Assembly: GCA_019636515.1 (NCBI GenBank)
Contig: JAHBXI010000002.1
Span: forward strand, 186,001 to 250,000
From: Phycisphaeraceae bacterium
Lineage (GTDB): Bacteria > Planctomycetota > Phycisphaerae > Phycisphaerales > UBA1924
DNA length: 64,000 nucleotides
Reading direction: 5' to 3'
Below the pieces are notes generated by a model, which searched no databases, was not told the DNA's origin, and saw only the letters and a list, made by a program, of their open reading frames with translations. The translations under genes and the position numbers were made by a program. Shown here one piece after another: positions 1-11,861 of this stretch (position 1 is the stretch's first letter; the number at the start of each line of letters is the position of its first letter).

Positions 1-504
1 GGCATCGGGCGCCCCCGGATCGGCGGAGTTGCCGGGAATCGTGGCGATCGGGAATGTCCCGAAGGGAACCCGGGGGAGATGGTCCGAGGGCGAAGGGAAC
101 CCCTCGACCCCCTGGAACTCCGGCATGAATCGGCAGGTCCCGTCGAGTTCGAACCGTCGCCCGTGGTAGCGGCAGGTGATTCGTTTCTCGTGCCCGCCCT
201 TTTCGACCAGCGTGGTCCCGCGGTGGGTGCAGACGTTGGAGAGGGCGTGAACGCGGTCTTGCAGGTCGCGCGTCAGCAGGAGCGGCTCGTCGAGCGAGCC
301 CTCAAGCAGCGTCACGGGGCTGACCTGGCCGGGAGTCTTGACGAGCGAGTTGTCGCCGATGAACTGCCAGGAGGCCGGCAGGACGCGATCGACCATCGCC
401 CGATAGATCGATTCATCCGAATAGACACGGGCGGGCAGGGTGGCCGCCCTCGCGATGTCGGGGTTGATCTCGAAGGGCTTGAGACGATCCGGGGTGGTGG
501 CCAT
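1..504 (-). CDS. Rieske [2Fe-2S] oxygenase, N-terminal part (cut by window edge)
   Basis: First 168 residues of a Rieske-type oxygenase alpha-subunit-like protein; the rest, including any mononuclear-iron domain, lies beyond the left edge. The cluster-binding motif is complete: C92-T-H94, a 16-residue gap, then C111-R-Y-H114, which matches CxH-X16-CxxH. The ATG at 504 opens M-A-T-T-P-D. The family uses reductase-delivered electrons to hydroxylate or demethylate aromatic or amine substrates; the substrate cannot be told from this fragment. It is divergent from the phosphatase gene starting at 593, and the 88 bp between them must hold both promoters. A plain Rieske ferredoxin is less likely because about 60 residues of oxygenase-like sequence precede the motif. 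Confidence 0.85.
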   Translation of the reverse strand, partial: MATTPDRLKPFEINPDIARAATLPARVYSDESIYRAMVDRVLPASWQFIGDNSLVKTPGQVSPVTLLEGSLDEPLLLTRDLQDRVHALSNVCTHRGTTLVEKGGHEKRITCRYHGRRFELDGTCRFMPEFQGVEGFPSPSDHLPRVPFGTFPIATIPGNSADPGAPDA

Positions 505-592
505 GCGGGGTGCGTCCTGGATATCGGTATCATTGGCGCGAGATCCCCGGGCCATCGACCCGGCGACGCCCCGACTTGCCGTGAAGACCCGC

Positions 593-2260
593 ATGAAATT
601 CAGAAACAAACTGCTCTTGATGATGGTGGGGTTGGCGGTGGCGAGCAACGGCGTGCTCGTGGCCGTGACGACGCTCCGTTCGCGCTCGCTGCTCATGGAG
701 GAGATCCGCAGCAAGGTCCTGTCCATCGCGGCGACGACCGCTCGGATGATCGACGCCCAGGCCCACGAGTCGATCCGGTCCGGCGCGGATCTCGACGGCG
801 ACGCCTACACGTCCATCGAGTCCCTGCTCCGGGCCGTCCGGGACGCCAATCGCCGCGACGATGTCGAGGTGAAATTCGTCTACACGCTCCGGCCCGTGGA
901 AGGGCGCCCGGGCGTTTACGCCTACATCGTTGACGCGGAGGAGCGAGGCTCGCCCGACAAGTCGGATGTTCTGGAGGAACACAAGCCGTCGGACCCCTCG
1001 CAGGCGGCGTTCCCCATCGACCGCGATGATGTCCAGATCGGCGCCGACGCGTACGGGACGTTCCTGAGCGCGACTTCCCCGATCCGTGACCGGTCCGGCA
1101 CGGCCCGCGCGCTGGTCGGCGTCGACGTGGTCATCGAGGAAGTCCTCGCCCGGACGCGACGCCTCTTGTACATCGGCCTGGGCGGCATGGCGATGGCGGG
1201 CGGCGCCGCGGCGGTGTTTGCCGTGTACCTCTCGCGGCGAGTCTCCCGCGCCCTGGAATCGCTGATGGCCGCGGTGGAGCGCGTCGCCTCCGGCGACCTC
1301 GACGCCAAGGCCCCCCTGGGCGGCGGCGACGAGTTCGCTCGGGTCGGGGCGGCTTTCAACGAGATGGTCCCGCAGTTGCGGGACGGCCTGAAAATCAAGG
1401 AGAGCCTCGCCCTGGCGATGGAGGTGCAGCAGGCCCTGCTTCCGACCACCCCGCCGGCCGTGGACGGGATCGAGATCTCCGGCCGGAGCATCTACTGCGA
1501 CGAGACCGGCGGCGACTACTACGACTTCCTTGAGTTGTCGGACGTTGCCCCCGATACCCTCGCCATCGCGGTGGGGGACGTGACCGGGCACGGGATCGCC
1601 GCCGCCCTGCTGATGACCACCGCCCGCGCGCTCCTGCGCGGGCACGCCGGGCAAGGTGGGAGCCTCGCCCAGGTGATCACGCACATGAACCGTCACCTGT
1701 CGAGCGATTGCCAGGCCGGACGGTTCATGACCATGTTCTACCTGGTCATCGACGCGAACAAAAGGGATCTTCGCTGGGTCAGCGCGGGACACGACCCGGC
1801 CATCGCCTACAACCCCTCGACGGACGTGTTTGTCGAACTCGCCGGGGCCGACATCCCGATGGGGCTTGATTCCGACTGGGAGTACCAGGAGTTTCAGCGC
1901 TCCGGGTGGATCGACGGGCAGGTCCTCGTGATCGGCACCGACGGGATCTGGGAGTCACGCGACCCCGAGGGACGCATGTTCGGCAAGACGGGCCTGCGTG
2001 AGATCATCCGATCCAACGCCCGCCGGCCGTGCGGCGAGATTGCCAAGGCCATCACCGACACGCTCGCAAAGTACCGCAAGGGACGTTCGCAGGAGGATGA
2101 CGTCACCCTGGTCGTCATCAAGTTCGTTCCCAGGGCCTCTCCCCCGAGTTCGGATCAACAGCGGGAGGGCGATCATCCGACGGAGAGGGACGCAAACGCC
2201 CTCGGATCGGCCGGGAACGGGGCAACGCTCCGTGAAGGGGAATCGCCGGCGGACCATTGA
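593..2260 (+). CDS. Membrane sensor PP2C/SpoIIE-type serine phosphatase with HAMP domain
   Basis: 555-aa protein. A transmembrane helix (about residues 7-28) and a second one (about 192-214) flank an extracytoplasmic sensor of the Cache type; a HAMP linker (215-265) and a SpoIIE/RsbU phosphatase domain (285-510) follow. Metal-binding acidic motifs are visible: E-T-G-G-D-Y-Y-D near 304-311, V-G-D-V-T-G-H-G near 327, G-T-D-G-I-W-E and E-D-D-V-T-L near the end. Family members dephosphorylate STAS anti-sigma antagonists in partner-switching cascades. A STAS protein is encoded at 36556 in this window, but pairing them is a guess. About 45 polar residues trail the domain. ATG 593 is chosen because it opens directly into the membrane helix; GTG 581 is in frame upstream. 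Confidence 0.9.
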   Translation: MKFRNKLLLMMVGLAVASNGVLVAVTTLRSRSLLMEEIRSKVLSIAATTARMIDAQAHESIRSGADLDGDAYTSIESLLRAVRDANRRDDVEVKFVYTLRPVEGRPGVYAYIVDAEERGSPDKSDVLEEHKPSDPSQAAFPIDRDDVQIGADAYGTFLSATSPIRDRSGTARALVGVDVVIEEVLARTRRLLYIGLGGMAMAGGAAAVFAVYLSRRVSRALESLMAAVERVASGDLDAKAPLGGGDEFARVGAAFNEMVPQLRDGLKIKESLALAMEVQQALLPTTPPAVDGIEISGRSIYCDETGGDYYDFLELSDVAPDTLAIAVGDVTGHGIAAALLMTTARALLRGHAGQGGSLAQVITHMNRHLSSDCQAGRFMTMFYLVIDANKRDLRWVSAGHDPAIAYNPSTDVFVELAGADIPMGLDSDWEYQEFQRSGWIDGQVLVIGTDGIWESRDPEGRMFGKTGLREIIRSNARRPCGEIAKAITDTLAKYRKGRSQEDDVTLVVIKFVPRASPPSSDQQREGDHPTERDANALGSAGNGATLREGESPADH

Positions 2261-2665
2261 CTCCGAGCCGACGCGGCCGTGTCCTGACGCAAAGGCCTGA
2301 CGAACAGCACGAGGGGCCCGGGCGTGGTGCCCGAGCCCCCTTGATGCGGTCGCCCATCGGTGGAGGGACCGTTCGCCGACGGGCGCCGATCGCCGGTCGT
2401 GGCCCCCCGTCTCTCTCACTCCCGTTCGGGCGGCGGCCAGCGGAATCATCGAAAAGGCCCCGGACCACGATCGGGCGGTCCGGGGCGTGGGTCGTCGGCC
2501 CCGTCGCGGCGGACGACGGGGCGGGGAGTTGCTCCGGCGGTCGCGGGGGCTGATCCAGCACCACGCGTCGTCGGATTCGAGACTCGGCCCGGGTTGTCGT
2601 CGGACCCGGGCCGGGCCAAAGAGGCGGCGGTCGCGTTGGCTCCCGACGCCCCGGAGTGGTGTGGC
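2261..2665. other. Intergenic region between convergent genes
   Basis: No credible gene. It holds a minus-strand terminator (2457-2486) and an imperfect plus-strand hairpin at about 2313-2339 (GGGGCCCGGGC with GCCCGAGCCCC, one mismatch, no T-tract) that could end the phosphatase transcript. Confidence 0.6.
2452..2486 (-). terminator. Rho-independent terminator of the fibro-slime gene
   Basis: Perfect 10-bp arms GCCCCGGACC/GGTCCGGGGC (2457-2466 and 2477-2486), followed on the minus strand by CTTTTC. It lies about 180 nt past the stop codon at 2666. Confidence 0.75.
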
Positions 2666-3592
2666 TCAGTCGTAAAGCCCGGTGCTCACCGGCGGCGAGA
2701 CATTGCGCAACTTGATGGTCGTTTCGATCCGGAAGTTGGACTCCGTGGTTCGACGCTCGGCATGGAAGACCTTGAGTTGGTAGACCTGCCCGTCGTTGAG
2801 CCACGACAACCGGTCCAGGTCGATCGTCTGCTCCTTCTTGGAGTGAAGCCCGCCCAGGTCGATGACCAGTTTGCCCGCGACGAACACCCACACGTCGTCG
2901 TCACCCGTGAAGGTGAAGACCTGGCCCTTGCCCTTCTCGAAGACGAACTCGGTCTCGACCTCGGTGGTGAAGTGGTAGTTCGACGGCACCCCCGACGGGT
3001 TGTTCGCGTAGTTGCCGTACAGGTCGCCGTTGATCGGGAAGAACCCGCCCAGGGACTTGTACGGCTCGTCGAGGGCCGAGTCGAAGACGTACCGGTTCGT
3101 GTTCGCGACGCGCTTCATGGTCAGGTTGATGTTCTTCGAGACGTTCACGCCCGGCACGTCGCGGTACCACTGGTTGAACGAGTCGTAACTGAAGATGCCG
3201 TTGCCGGTGTCGCCCGTCACCAGCGAGCCCGCCCTGTCACCCAGGGCCGCGTCGAACAGCGCGGGGTTGATGTTCTTGTTGTTCTTGTTCCGGTACTCGG
3301 TCGAGATCTTCTTCCCCCGCAGGCTGATCGGCACCGGCTTGCCGTCGGAGCCCAGCGTGTCGGAGACCAGGCCGACCGTGGTCGAGCCCGAGTACGCCTG
3401 GAAATCGTTGTGACCCCCGGCCTGCCCCTTGGCCTTGAAGTCCCGGATCGTCGCCGAGAGTTCCAGCGTCGAGGGAAGGTGCGCGTACTGGTCGGCGGCC
3501 AGGGCCGGCAGCGACGCCGACGCCAGGACCGATCCGGCCAGCAACGCCAGACCCGCCAGCCGCGAACGAGATTGAGTGACCTGCGATGCCAT
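2666..3592 (-). CDS. Secreted fibro-slime domain protein
   Basis: 308 aa. A Sec signal peptide with a hydrophobic core around residues 10-30 ends in A-L-A-A. The body matches the fibro-slime domain: an S-A-T-I-R-D-F start, the W-Y-R-D-V-P-G-V-N segment, G-G-F-F-P-I-N-G, the diagnostic G-D-D-D-V-W-V-F-V-A-G-K-L-V-I-D-L-G-G block, and a tail with F-H-A-E-R-R-T-T-E-S-N-F-R-I-E-T. The domain occurs in Fibrobacter, myxobacteria and planctomycetes on surface or slime-associated proteins; its biochemical activity is unknown. ATG 3592 has GGAGG upstream. The gene is divergent from murA. It lacks the R-R-R-R sorting tail found on other exported proteins in the window. Confidence 0.88.
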   Translation of the reverse strand: MASQVTQSRSRLAGLALLAGSVLASASLPALAADQYAHLPSTLELSATIRDFKAKGQAGGHNDFQAYSGSTTVGLVSDTLGSDGKPVPISLRGKKISTEYRNKNNKNINPALFDAALGDRAGSLVTGDTGNGIFSYDSFNQWYRDVPGVNVSKNINLTMKRVANTNRYVFDSALDEPYKSLGGFFPINGDLYGNYANNPSGVPSNYHFTTEVETEFVFEKGKGQVFTFTGDDDVWVFVAGKLVIDLGGLHSKKEQTIDLDRLSWLNDGQVYQLKVFHAERRTTESNFRIETTIKLRNVSPPVSTGLYD

Positions 3593-3908
3593 GAATTGCC
3601 TCCGTGGAGAAACTTCCTGAAAACCCGCCCTCTCGGCGGTCTTCAACAACCCACGGACAACGATCCGATTTGAACCCGCCCCCGGCAAGCCCCGGGTGTC
3701 CTCCGAGACCTCGTGGGGGTCGGTCGGCGCGGGTCGTGCCGGTTTCGACGTCATCCTCGAAGGAAAACAAGGCCGCACGGGCTTTGGTCCGATGTATGAT
3801 CGGACGTCGCGACGCGGTTCGCTCGATTCGTGAGGTTGCTCTGTGCAACCCGGGGGATGGCAGGCCCCCCGCGGGTGGGCCAGAGCCCCGAAAGGACGGA
3901 GGTTGTTG
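3593..3908. promoter_or_regulatory. Divergent intergenic region, fibro-slime gene / murA
   Basis: 316 bp with no coding signal. The SD for the minus gene (GGAGG on the minus strand) is at its left end and the SD for murA (GGACGGAGG) at its right end. A TATGAT hexamer near 3795 is a possible -10 for murA. Confidence 0.4.
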
Positions 3909-5243
3909 ATGGATTCGTTCGTGATCGAGGGTGGCCGCCGGCTGGCGGGGAAACTCCGGATCAACGGCAGCAAGAACGCCGCTCTCCCTCTCATGGCCGC
4001 CGCCCTGCTCACCGACGAGCCGGTGACCCTCCGCGATGTCCCCGACCTGGCCGACATCCGCAACATGCTCCGCCTCCTGGCGGAACTGGGGTGCCATCGG
4101 GTGAACGAAGGGGACGACCGGCGGGTGATGACCCTTCACGCCACGGACCGTTCCAACAGCCACGCCCGCTACGACATCGTGCGCACCATGCGGGCGGGGG
4201 TCTGCGTCCTGGGTCCGCTCCTGGGCCGCCGGGGGACATGCCGTGTCTCGATGCCCGGCGGATGCGCCATCGGCGACCGGCCCATCGACCTCCACCTCCG
4301 CGGGATGCGGGCCCTTGGCGCTGAAGTCTCGATGGACGCCGGGGACATCGTCGTGACGGTGCCGCCGGGTGGACTGGTCGGGGCGACCATCTTCCTCGGA
4401 GGGCCGTTTGGATCAACCGTTCTGGGCACCGCCAACGTCATGTGCGCCGCCGCCGTCGCCAGGGGACGCACCGTGATCGAGTCCGCCGCCTGCGAGCCCG
4501 AGGTCGCCGACCTGGCCGCCCTCCTGGTGCGCATGGGCGCGAGAATCTCGGGGGCGGGAACCCCGCGGATCACCATCGACGGCGTCCCCCAACTCGGCAA
4601 AGCCGACCACACCATCATGCCCGACCGCATCGAGGCGGGCACCTTCTTGATGGCCGCCGCCATCACCAACGGCGACCTGGTCCTGGACAACTGCCCGACC
4701 GACACCCTCCTGGCCACCATCGACCGCCTGAACGCCATCGGCGTCGAGGTCGAGCCGATCGAGTTCCTCCGCCCGGCCGGGCATCCGGCCGATCCGCAGC
4801 GCCAGGCCGTCCGCGTCACCTGCGGACGAGTCATCAGGCCCGTCGAGGTCACCACCCAACCCCACCCCGGGTTCCCCACCGACCTCCAGGCGCAGTTGGT
4901 GGCTCTTCTCACGCTCGCCGACGGCAACTCGGTCATCACCGAGCGGATTTTCCCCGATCGATTCCTTCACGTCGCCGAACTCACACGCATGGGAGCCAAG
5001 ATCTTCCGCCAGGGTCCGACCGTGATCGTCTCGGGCGTCCGGGAGTTGCACGGCGCGCCCGTCATGGCCAGCGACCTGCGGGCCTCGGCCTGCCTCGTCC
5101 TGGCCGGCATGGCCGCGCAGGGAACCACCACCGTCAACCGTGTCTACCACCTCGACCGCGGCTACGAGAGCATGGAGTCAAGGCTGCGCGATGTGGGAGC
5201 CAGGATCACCCGTGTTTCGGTCAAGGAAGGCGCCGGGGAATAA
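3909..5243 (+). CDS. murA: UDP-N-acetylglucosamine 1-carboxyvinyltransferase
   Basis: 444 aa, close to the usual 420-450. MurA transfers enolpyruvate from PEP to UDP-GlcNAc in the first committed step of peptidoglycan precursor synthesis in the cytoplasm. Visible hallmarks are N-G-S-K-N near residues 19-23 (Lys22) and P-G-G-C-A-I-G with catalytic Cys119, the residue alkylated by fosfomycin in sensitive enzymes. ATG 3909 follows GGACGGAGG at good spacing; longer in-frame starts exist but lack that support. A strong terminator follows directly. The enzyme implies a peptidoglycan wall, in line with current views of planctomycetes. Confidence 0.97.
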   Translation: MDSFVIEGGRRLAGKLRINGSKNAALPLMAAALLTDEPVTLRDVPDLADIRNMLRLLAELGCHRVNEGDDRRVMTLHATDRSNSHARYDIVRTMRAGVCVLGPLLGRRGTCRVSMPGGCAIGDRPIDLHLRGMRALGAEVSMDAGDIVVTVPPGGLVGATIFLGGPFGSTVLGTANVMCAAAVARGRTVIESAACEPEVADLAALLVRMGARISGAGTPRITIDGVPQLGKADHTIMPDRIEAGTFLMAAAITNGDLVLDNCPTDTLLATIDRLNAIGVEVEPIEFLRPAGHPADPQRQAVRVTCGRVIRPVEVTTQPHPGFPTDLQAQLVALLTLADGNSVITERIFPDRFLHVAELTRMGAKIFRQGPTVIVSGVRELHGAPVMASDLRASACLVLAGMAAQGTTTVNRVYHLDRGYESMESRLRDVGARITRVSVKEGAGE

Positions 5244-5246
5244 CAC

Positions 5247-5283
5247 GCCCGGCCGCTTCAGGCGAAGACGGCGGCCGGGCTTT
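5247..5283 (+). terminator. Rho-independent terminator after murA
   Basis: Perfect 10-bp arms GCCCGGCCGC/GCGGCCGGGC (5247-5256 and 5271-5280) followed by TTTG, 4 nt past the murA stop. It separates murA from the convergent M28 peptidase gene. Confidence 0.75.
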
Positions 5284-5302
5284 GATCACCCGCCGGCCAC
5301 CA

Positions 5303-7360
5303 TCACTGGTTGCTTGTCCGGCGAGACTTGAGCGTCGCCGTGACCGTGACTTCCTGGCCGTCGCGGACCAGCACAATCTCGACCTTGTCTCCGGGCTCGT
5401 GCTTGGAGAGCAGCGGCATCCACGACTGCACCGTGGAGATTGACTCCCCGTTCCACTTGATAAGCCGGTCGTCCTTGCGGATTCCCGCCTCCGCCGCGCT
5501 CCCTCCCTCGGAGACATCCCCGACCAGAATCCCGTCCTCGCCCGCGTAGTCGCCGGGCGTGATGCCAAAACGCACGCGTGTTCGCGGGGCCGAGGCTCGG
5601 TCGCCCATCGCGGCCGAGGGCTGGGACTCGGCGTCCCCGTTGTACACGAAGTTTTCCCGCCGCGTCGCCGCCGCGAGCGCGATGCTCTGCACCAGCGAGA
5701 CGACCCTCGCCGCCCCCGGGGCGTTGAGGGTGTCGGCCGTGTCCGAAGGGGCGTGGTAGTGCTCGTGCAGGCCGGTAAAGAAAAACAGCACCGGGATCCC
5801 CGCTCCGTAGAACGAGGCGTGATCCGACGGGCCGTACCCGCCCGGTTTGGGCGCGACCCGCAGGCCCGACGAGTCGATCAGCGGCTGTATGAAGTCGAGC
5901 AGCCCGTCGGCCGTCCCGACGCCTCCCAGTTCCAGCGGCGGCTGCTTCGGGTCGTCGCCCCGGTATCGGCCGATCATGTCCATGTTGATCATCAGGGCGT
6001 GGCGGTCCTTGTCGGCGATCATGTTCCGCGTGTAGTGCCGCGAGCCGATCAGGCCCGATTCCTCGGCCGTGAAGCCCATGAACAGGATCGACCGGCGAGG
6101 CTGGTCATCGGGCATCGAGGCGTACGCCGCCGTCATTTTTTCCGCGACCATCAGCATCCCCGACGTCCCCGAGGCGTTGTCGTCGGCGCCGGGATGGACA
6201 CGGCCGCGAGACCCCGCCCCGCCGAGCGATCCGCCAGTCCCGTACCCGATGTGGTCGTAGTGCGCCCCGATCACCAGGTACTGGTCCGCCAGGTCTCCCG
6301 TCCCGGGCAGGATTCCGCCCACGTTGGACGTGATGATCGGCTCGCTGACCAGCGAGGTCTTGAGCGTGACGTTCACGCCCGGAAGGTCGGCCACCGAACC
6401 ATGCTCGGCGACCAGCGCCACGTCGTCGGCGAGCCGCCGCAGATCCATCAGCGAGCGGCCCGCCGGGTCCGCCGCTCGAACAAGCCGGTCCGCCCGGTCG
6501 ATGGAGAGCATCACGACGGGCACATCAACGGGCTTGCCCGCGGGCTTGGTGCTGTCGATGGTTTCCAGTCGGCCCGTGCGCTCATCGTTGGCGCCGGGCG
6601 GGTTGACAAGGATCACACCGGCCGCCCCGCGCTTGACCGCCTGCTGGATCTTGGGCTCCAGCGCGGCGTTGAACGACCAGCCGCGATCGTCCCACCGGCT
6701 TGTCCCCTCTTCGGTCATCGGCTCGAAGCGAAGGACCACCGCGATCTTGCCGGTCAGGTCCGTGTTGGCGGGGTACGAGGCGTACCCGTCGCGGCCGATG
6801 TTGAGGCCGTACCCGACGAACACCAGCGGGCCGGTCGCCTCGCCGCTCCCCGAGAAGCCCAGGACCGTGAAGTCCTTGCCCATCTCAAGGTTCTCGGGTG
6901 TCGGCTTGGTGACCGCAAAGGACGACGACGCCAGCGAGATGGTTGATCCGAACGGGAACGGCTGGCGGTACGAGGTAAACGCCGTCTCCGACCCGCCACC
7001 CTCATCCCCACCCCCACCCCCACCCTCGGAAGGGAAAGCCGGCTTCAGGCCGAGTTTGCGGAACTGAAACTCCAGGTACTCGGCCGCCAGTTCGATCCCC
7101 CGAGAGCCGGGAGCACGGCCTTCGAAGAACGGGTTGGCGAGCGTCCACGCGTGGTTGTTGAACCGGATCGTGTCCGCCGACAGGGTGTCGAGGTTCTCCG
7201 CCGATTCGGGCCGCGCGTCCGCCGCGGGCGTCAAGAAGACGCCCAGCGCGACCGCCGTGACGGCAAGTCCACCGATCCGCGGAACACGCCGACGGATCCG
7301 AGATGGAAGGGCGGGCGTGCTTCGGCTCGCGCGTGGACCCGCGGACACGGACTTGTTCAT
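5303..7360 (-). CDS. Secreted M28 family zinc aminopeptidase with PA and PDZ domains
   Basis: 685 aa. An arginine-rich N-region and hydrophobic stretch (about 28-46) form the signal peptide. A PA-type insert (about 200-300) is followed by the M28 catalytic core with a full set of metal ligands: H367 (G-A-H-Y-D-H), D393 (G-A-D-D-N), the E433-E434 pair, D461 (N-M-D-M-I-G) and H536 (H-E-H-Y-H). A PDZ domain occupies about 600-680. M28 enzymes are two-zinc exopeptidases, here probably periplasmic or extracellular. A glycine-rich linker (about 112-123) is encoded by short CCCCCA repeats. ATG 7360 is preceded by GAGGAATCTC. A perfect TATAAT lies about 95 nt upstream. Confidence 0.92.
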   Translation of the reverse strand: MNKSVSAGPRASRSTPALPSRIRRRVPRIGGLAVTAVALGVFLTPAADARPESAENLDTLSADTIRFNNHAWTLANPFFEGRAPGSRGIELAAEYLEFQFRKLGLKPAFPSEGGGGGGDEGGGSETAFTSYRQPFPFGSTISLASSSFAVTKPTPENLEMGKDFTVLGFSGSGEATGPLVFVGYGLNIGRDGYASYPANTDLTGKIAVVLRFEPMTEEGTSRWDDRGWSFNAALEPKIQQAVKRGAAGVILVNPPGANDERTGRLETIDSTKPAGKPVDVPVVMLSIDRADRLVRAADPAGRSLMDLRRLADDVALVAEHGSVADLPGVNVTLKTSLVSEPIITSNVGGILPGTGDLADQYLVIGAHYDHIGYGTGGSLGGAGSRGRVHPGADDNASGTSGMLMVAEKMTAAYASMPDDQPRRSILFMGFTAEESGLIGSRHYTRNMIADKDRHALMINMDMIGRYRGDDPKQPPLELGGVGTADGLLDFIQPLIDSSGLRVAPKPGGYGPSDHASFYGAGIPVLFFFTGLHEHYHAPSDTADTLNAPGAARVVSLVQSIALAAATRRENFVYNGDAESQPSAAMGDRASAPRTRVRFGITPGDYAGEDGILVGDVSEGGSAAEAGIRKDDRLIKWNGESISTVQSWMPLLSKHEPGDKVEIVLVRDGQEVTVTATLKSRRTSNQ

Positions 7361-7671
7361 GAGATTCCTCGCTGGTTTGATTCATCGGATCCGGGCGTGG
7401 CGCCCGCGCCGGCCCGTCCCGCCGCGCCGTCCCACCGTGCCGCGACGACCGCGATTATAGAAGCCGCCGCCCTCTTCGCGCGACGGAACCTCCCCGGCAC
7501 TTGCCCCGCGGTCACGCGGGCGAACCGGCCCGTGCGCTATCGTTCCGCCCACTTGGTTACGGCGGGTTTTTATGGATCGCGGGTTGTCGGGACGCCGTCC
7601 CGCCGCATCTTCTCCCCGCCGTGCGTCGAATCGCCAGTAAGCCGAGCCGGCACGCCCGGCGCACCACCGCC
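7361..7671. promoter_or_regulatory. Divergent intergenic region, M28 peptidase / gcvP
   Basis: 311 bp with no credible gene. On the minus strand it carries a perfect -10 TATAAT at 7454-7459, pointing at the M28 gene. On the plus strand TATCGT near 7539 could serve gcvP, giving a leader of roughly 120 nt. Confidence 0.45.
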
Positions 7672-10608
<2,937 letters not shown>

Positions 10609-10676
10609 GGCCGGTGGTTCAGCCGGATTGCAACGACCAGCGCCGATAGTCCGGTGGTGTCACCGGGCGCCCGGGC

Positions 10677-11861
10677 TCATTCCTTCATCTGCTTCATCTC
10701 GTCGCGAAGGATCGCCGCGAGTTCGTAGTTCTCCGTCTCGATCGCCTTGGCCAGGCGAGCCCGCAGTTCCGCCATCGGGCTGATCGGAAGTTTGGGCACC
10801 AGCGAGTCACGCATCGACCGCAGCATCTGCACTTCCCCCGACATGTCGAACGCGTTGGGCTCATCCTCCATCTCGAAGTGGCTCTTGAGCGCTTCGAGTG
10901 CCTCGTCGATCGCGTGCAGCGCGGCCTTGGGCTCGTTGTCGGTGATCGCCTGGCTCGCCAGCGCCCGGGCACGCACCATCAGGATGTACGGCCGGAACTG
11001 CTCCAGGAACTCCCGGTCCGATTCGTCCTCCGCGTGGTCACGGCAAAGGTCCAGCACCCGCAGGTTCCGGGTCGTGTCCCGGATCACCGCGTAGTAGTCC
11101 CCCAGCGCCATCATCGCCACGTACCGGTGGTAGTACTGCACCGCTTCCTCACGAAGCGATTGGCAGTCGTCCGACGAGAGCCGGGCGGTCCCTTCCTTTG
11201 CGTCGTCACTCCCCGAGATAGGCTCCGCGTCCGGGTGATGCTCGGTATCGCCAACACCGTGTCCAACAGCCTCGGAATCCGCGGTCCCATCGTCGTCGGG
11301 CTCGTCGGACGGGGATTCCCCGGTCTCTCGGGTTGGGTTCTCCGGACCCTGTTTCTCGGGGCGCTGGGTTTCCGGACGGCGAGGCGGCCTCGGGTCTTTT
11401 CCCCCCCCTTCCCGTGCATCGTCGAGTTTGGCCTCGAAGTACTCGAGCAGGCTTTCAAACCCCATCGGCCTGGTCCCGTCGGGGCGACCGGTGATGTGCA
11501 TTTGAAGGATGCCCAGGTCGAGCCGCACCTGGATCCGCTCGTCCCCGTCGTCGGCGATGATGCGGCGGGCGTTGATCTGGTCGGGGTTATACGACCACGC
11601 TTCCAGGATCTTCGAGATATCAGCGCCGCGCACGGGTTCGGGGTCTTCACCTTCGTGAGAATCGTGTTCGTTATCGGCGTCCGCGGGTACGCCCGTGCGA
11701 TCGCCGGGAGACGGGACCGACCCGGCGGAACTCGCAGAGCCCGGCGCGGCCTGGGATTCCGGCGTGGTCTTGGAATCGCGGGGTTCCGGGGCGTCCGGGG
11801 GCTCGGGCGTTCCCGGTTGTTCCGGTGGTTTCGGGGGTTTTGGGGGTCGGTTGGCGGGCAT
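10677..11861 (-). CDS. UVR-motif protein with disordered acidic middle
   Basis: 394 aa, no recognised full-length family. The N-terminal 60 residues are proline-rich and disordered. A compact segment (about 75-140) begins D-I-S-K-I-L-E-A-W-S-Y-N-P and includes R-L-D-L-G-I-L-Q-M. An acidic, low-complexity stretch (about 140-220) leads to a helical region with Y-Y-H-R-Y-V-A-M-M-A-L-G-D-Y-Y. The last 30 residues form a UVR motif (R-L-A-K-A-I-E-T-E-N-Y-E-L-A-A-I-L-R-D-E-M), the helix-hairpin seen in UvrB, UvrC and McsA. Function is not assigned; a protein-interaction role is plausible. ATG 11861 is preferred over TTG 11927, which lies inside a 12-bp palindrome. An 8-base C tract at 11401-11408 lies within the gene. 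Confidence 0.75.
   Translation of the reverse strand: MPANRPPKPPKPPEQPGTPEPPDAPEPRDSKTTPESQAAPGSASSAGSVPSPGDRTGVPADADNEHDSHEGEDPEPVRGADISKILEAWSYNPDQINARRIIADDGDERIQVRLDLGILQMHITGRPDGTRPMGFESLLEYFEAKLDDAREGGGKDPRPPRRPETQRPEKQGPENPTRETGESPSDEPDDDGTADSEAVGHGVGDTEHHPDAEPISGSDDAKEGTARLSSDDCQSLREEAVQYYHRYVAMMALGDYYAVIRDTTRNLRVLDLCRDHAEDESDREFLEQFRPYILMVRARALASQAITDNEPKAALHAIDEALEALKSHFEMEDEPNAFDMSGEVQMLRSMRDSLVPKLPISPMAELRARLAKAIETENYELAAILRDEMKQMKE

Noticed and set aside
530-1792. 420-aa minus-strand frame opposite the SpoIIE phosphatase
   Set aside because: Composition is Arg/Gly/His/Val-rich without motifs, typical of a high-GC antisense shadow; the plus-strand protein has full catalytic motifs.
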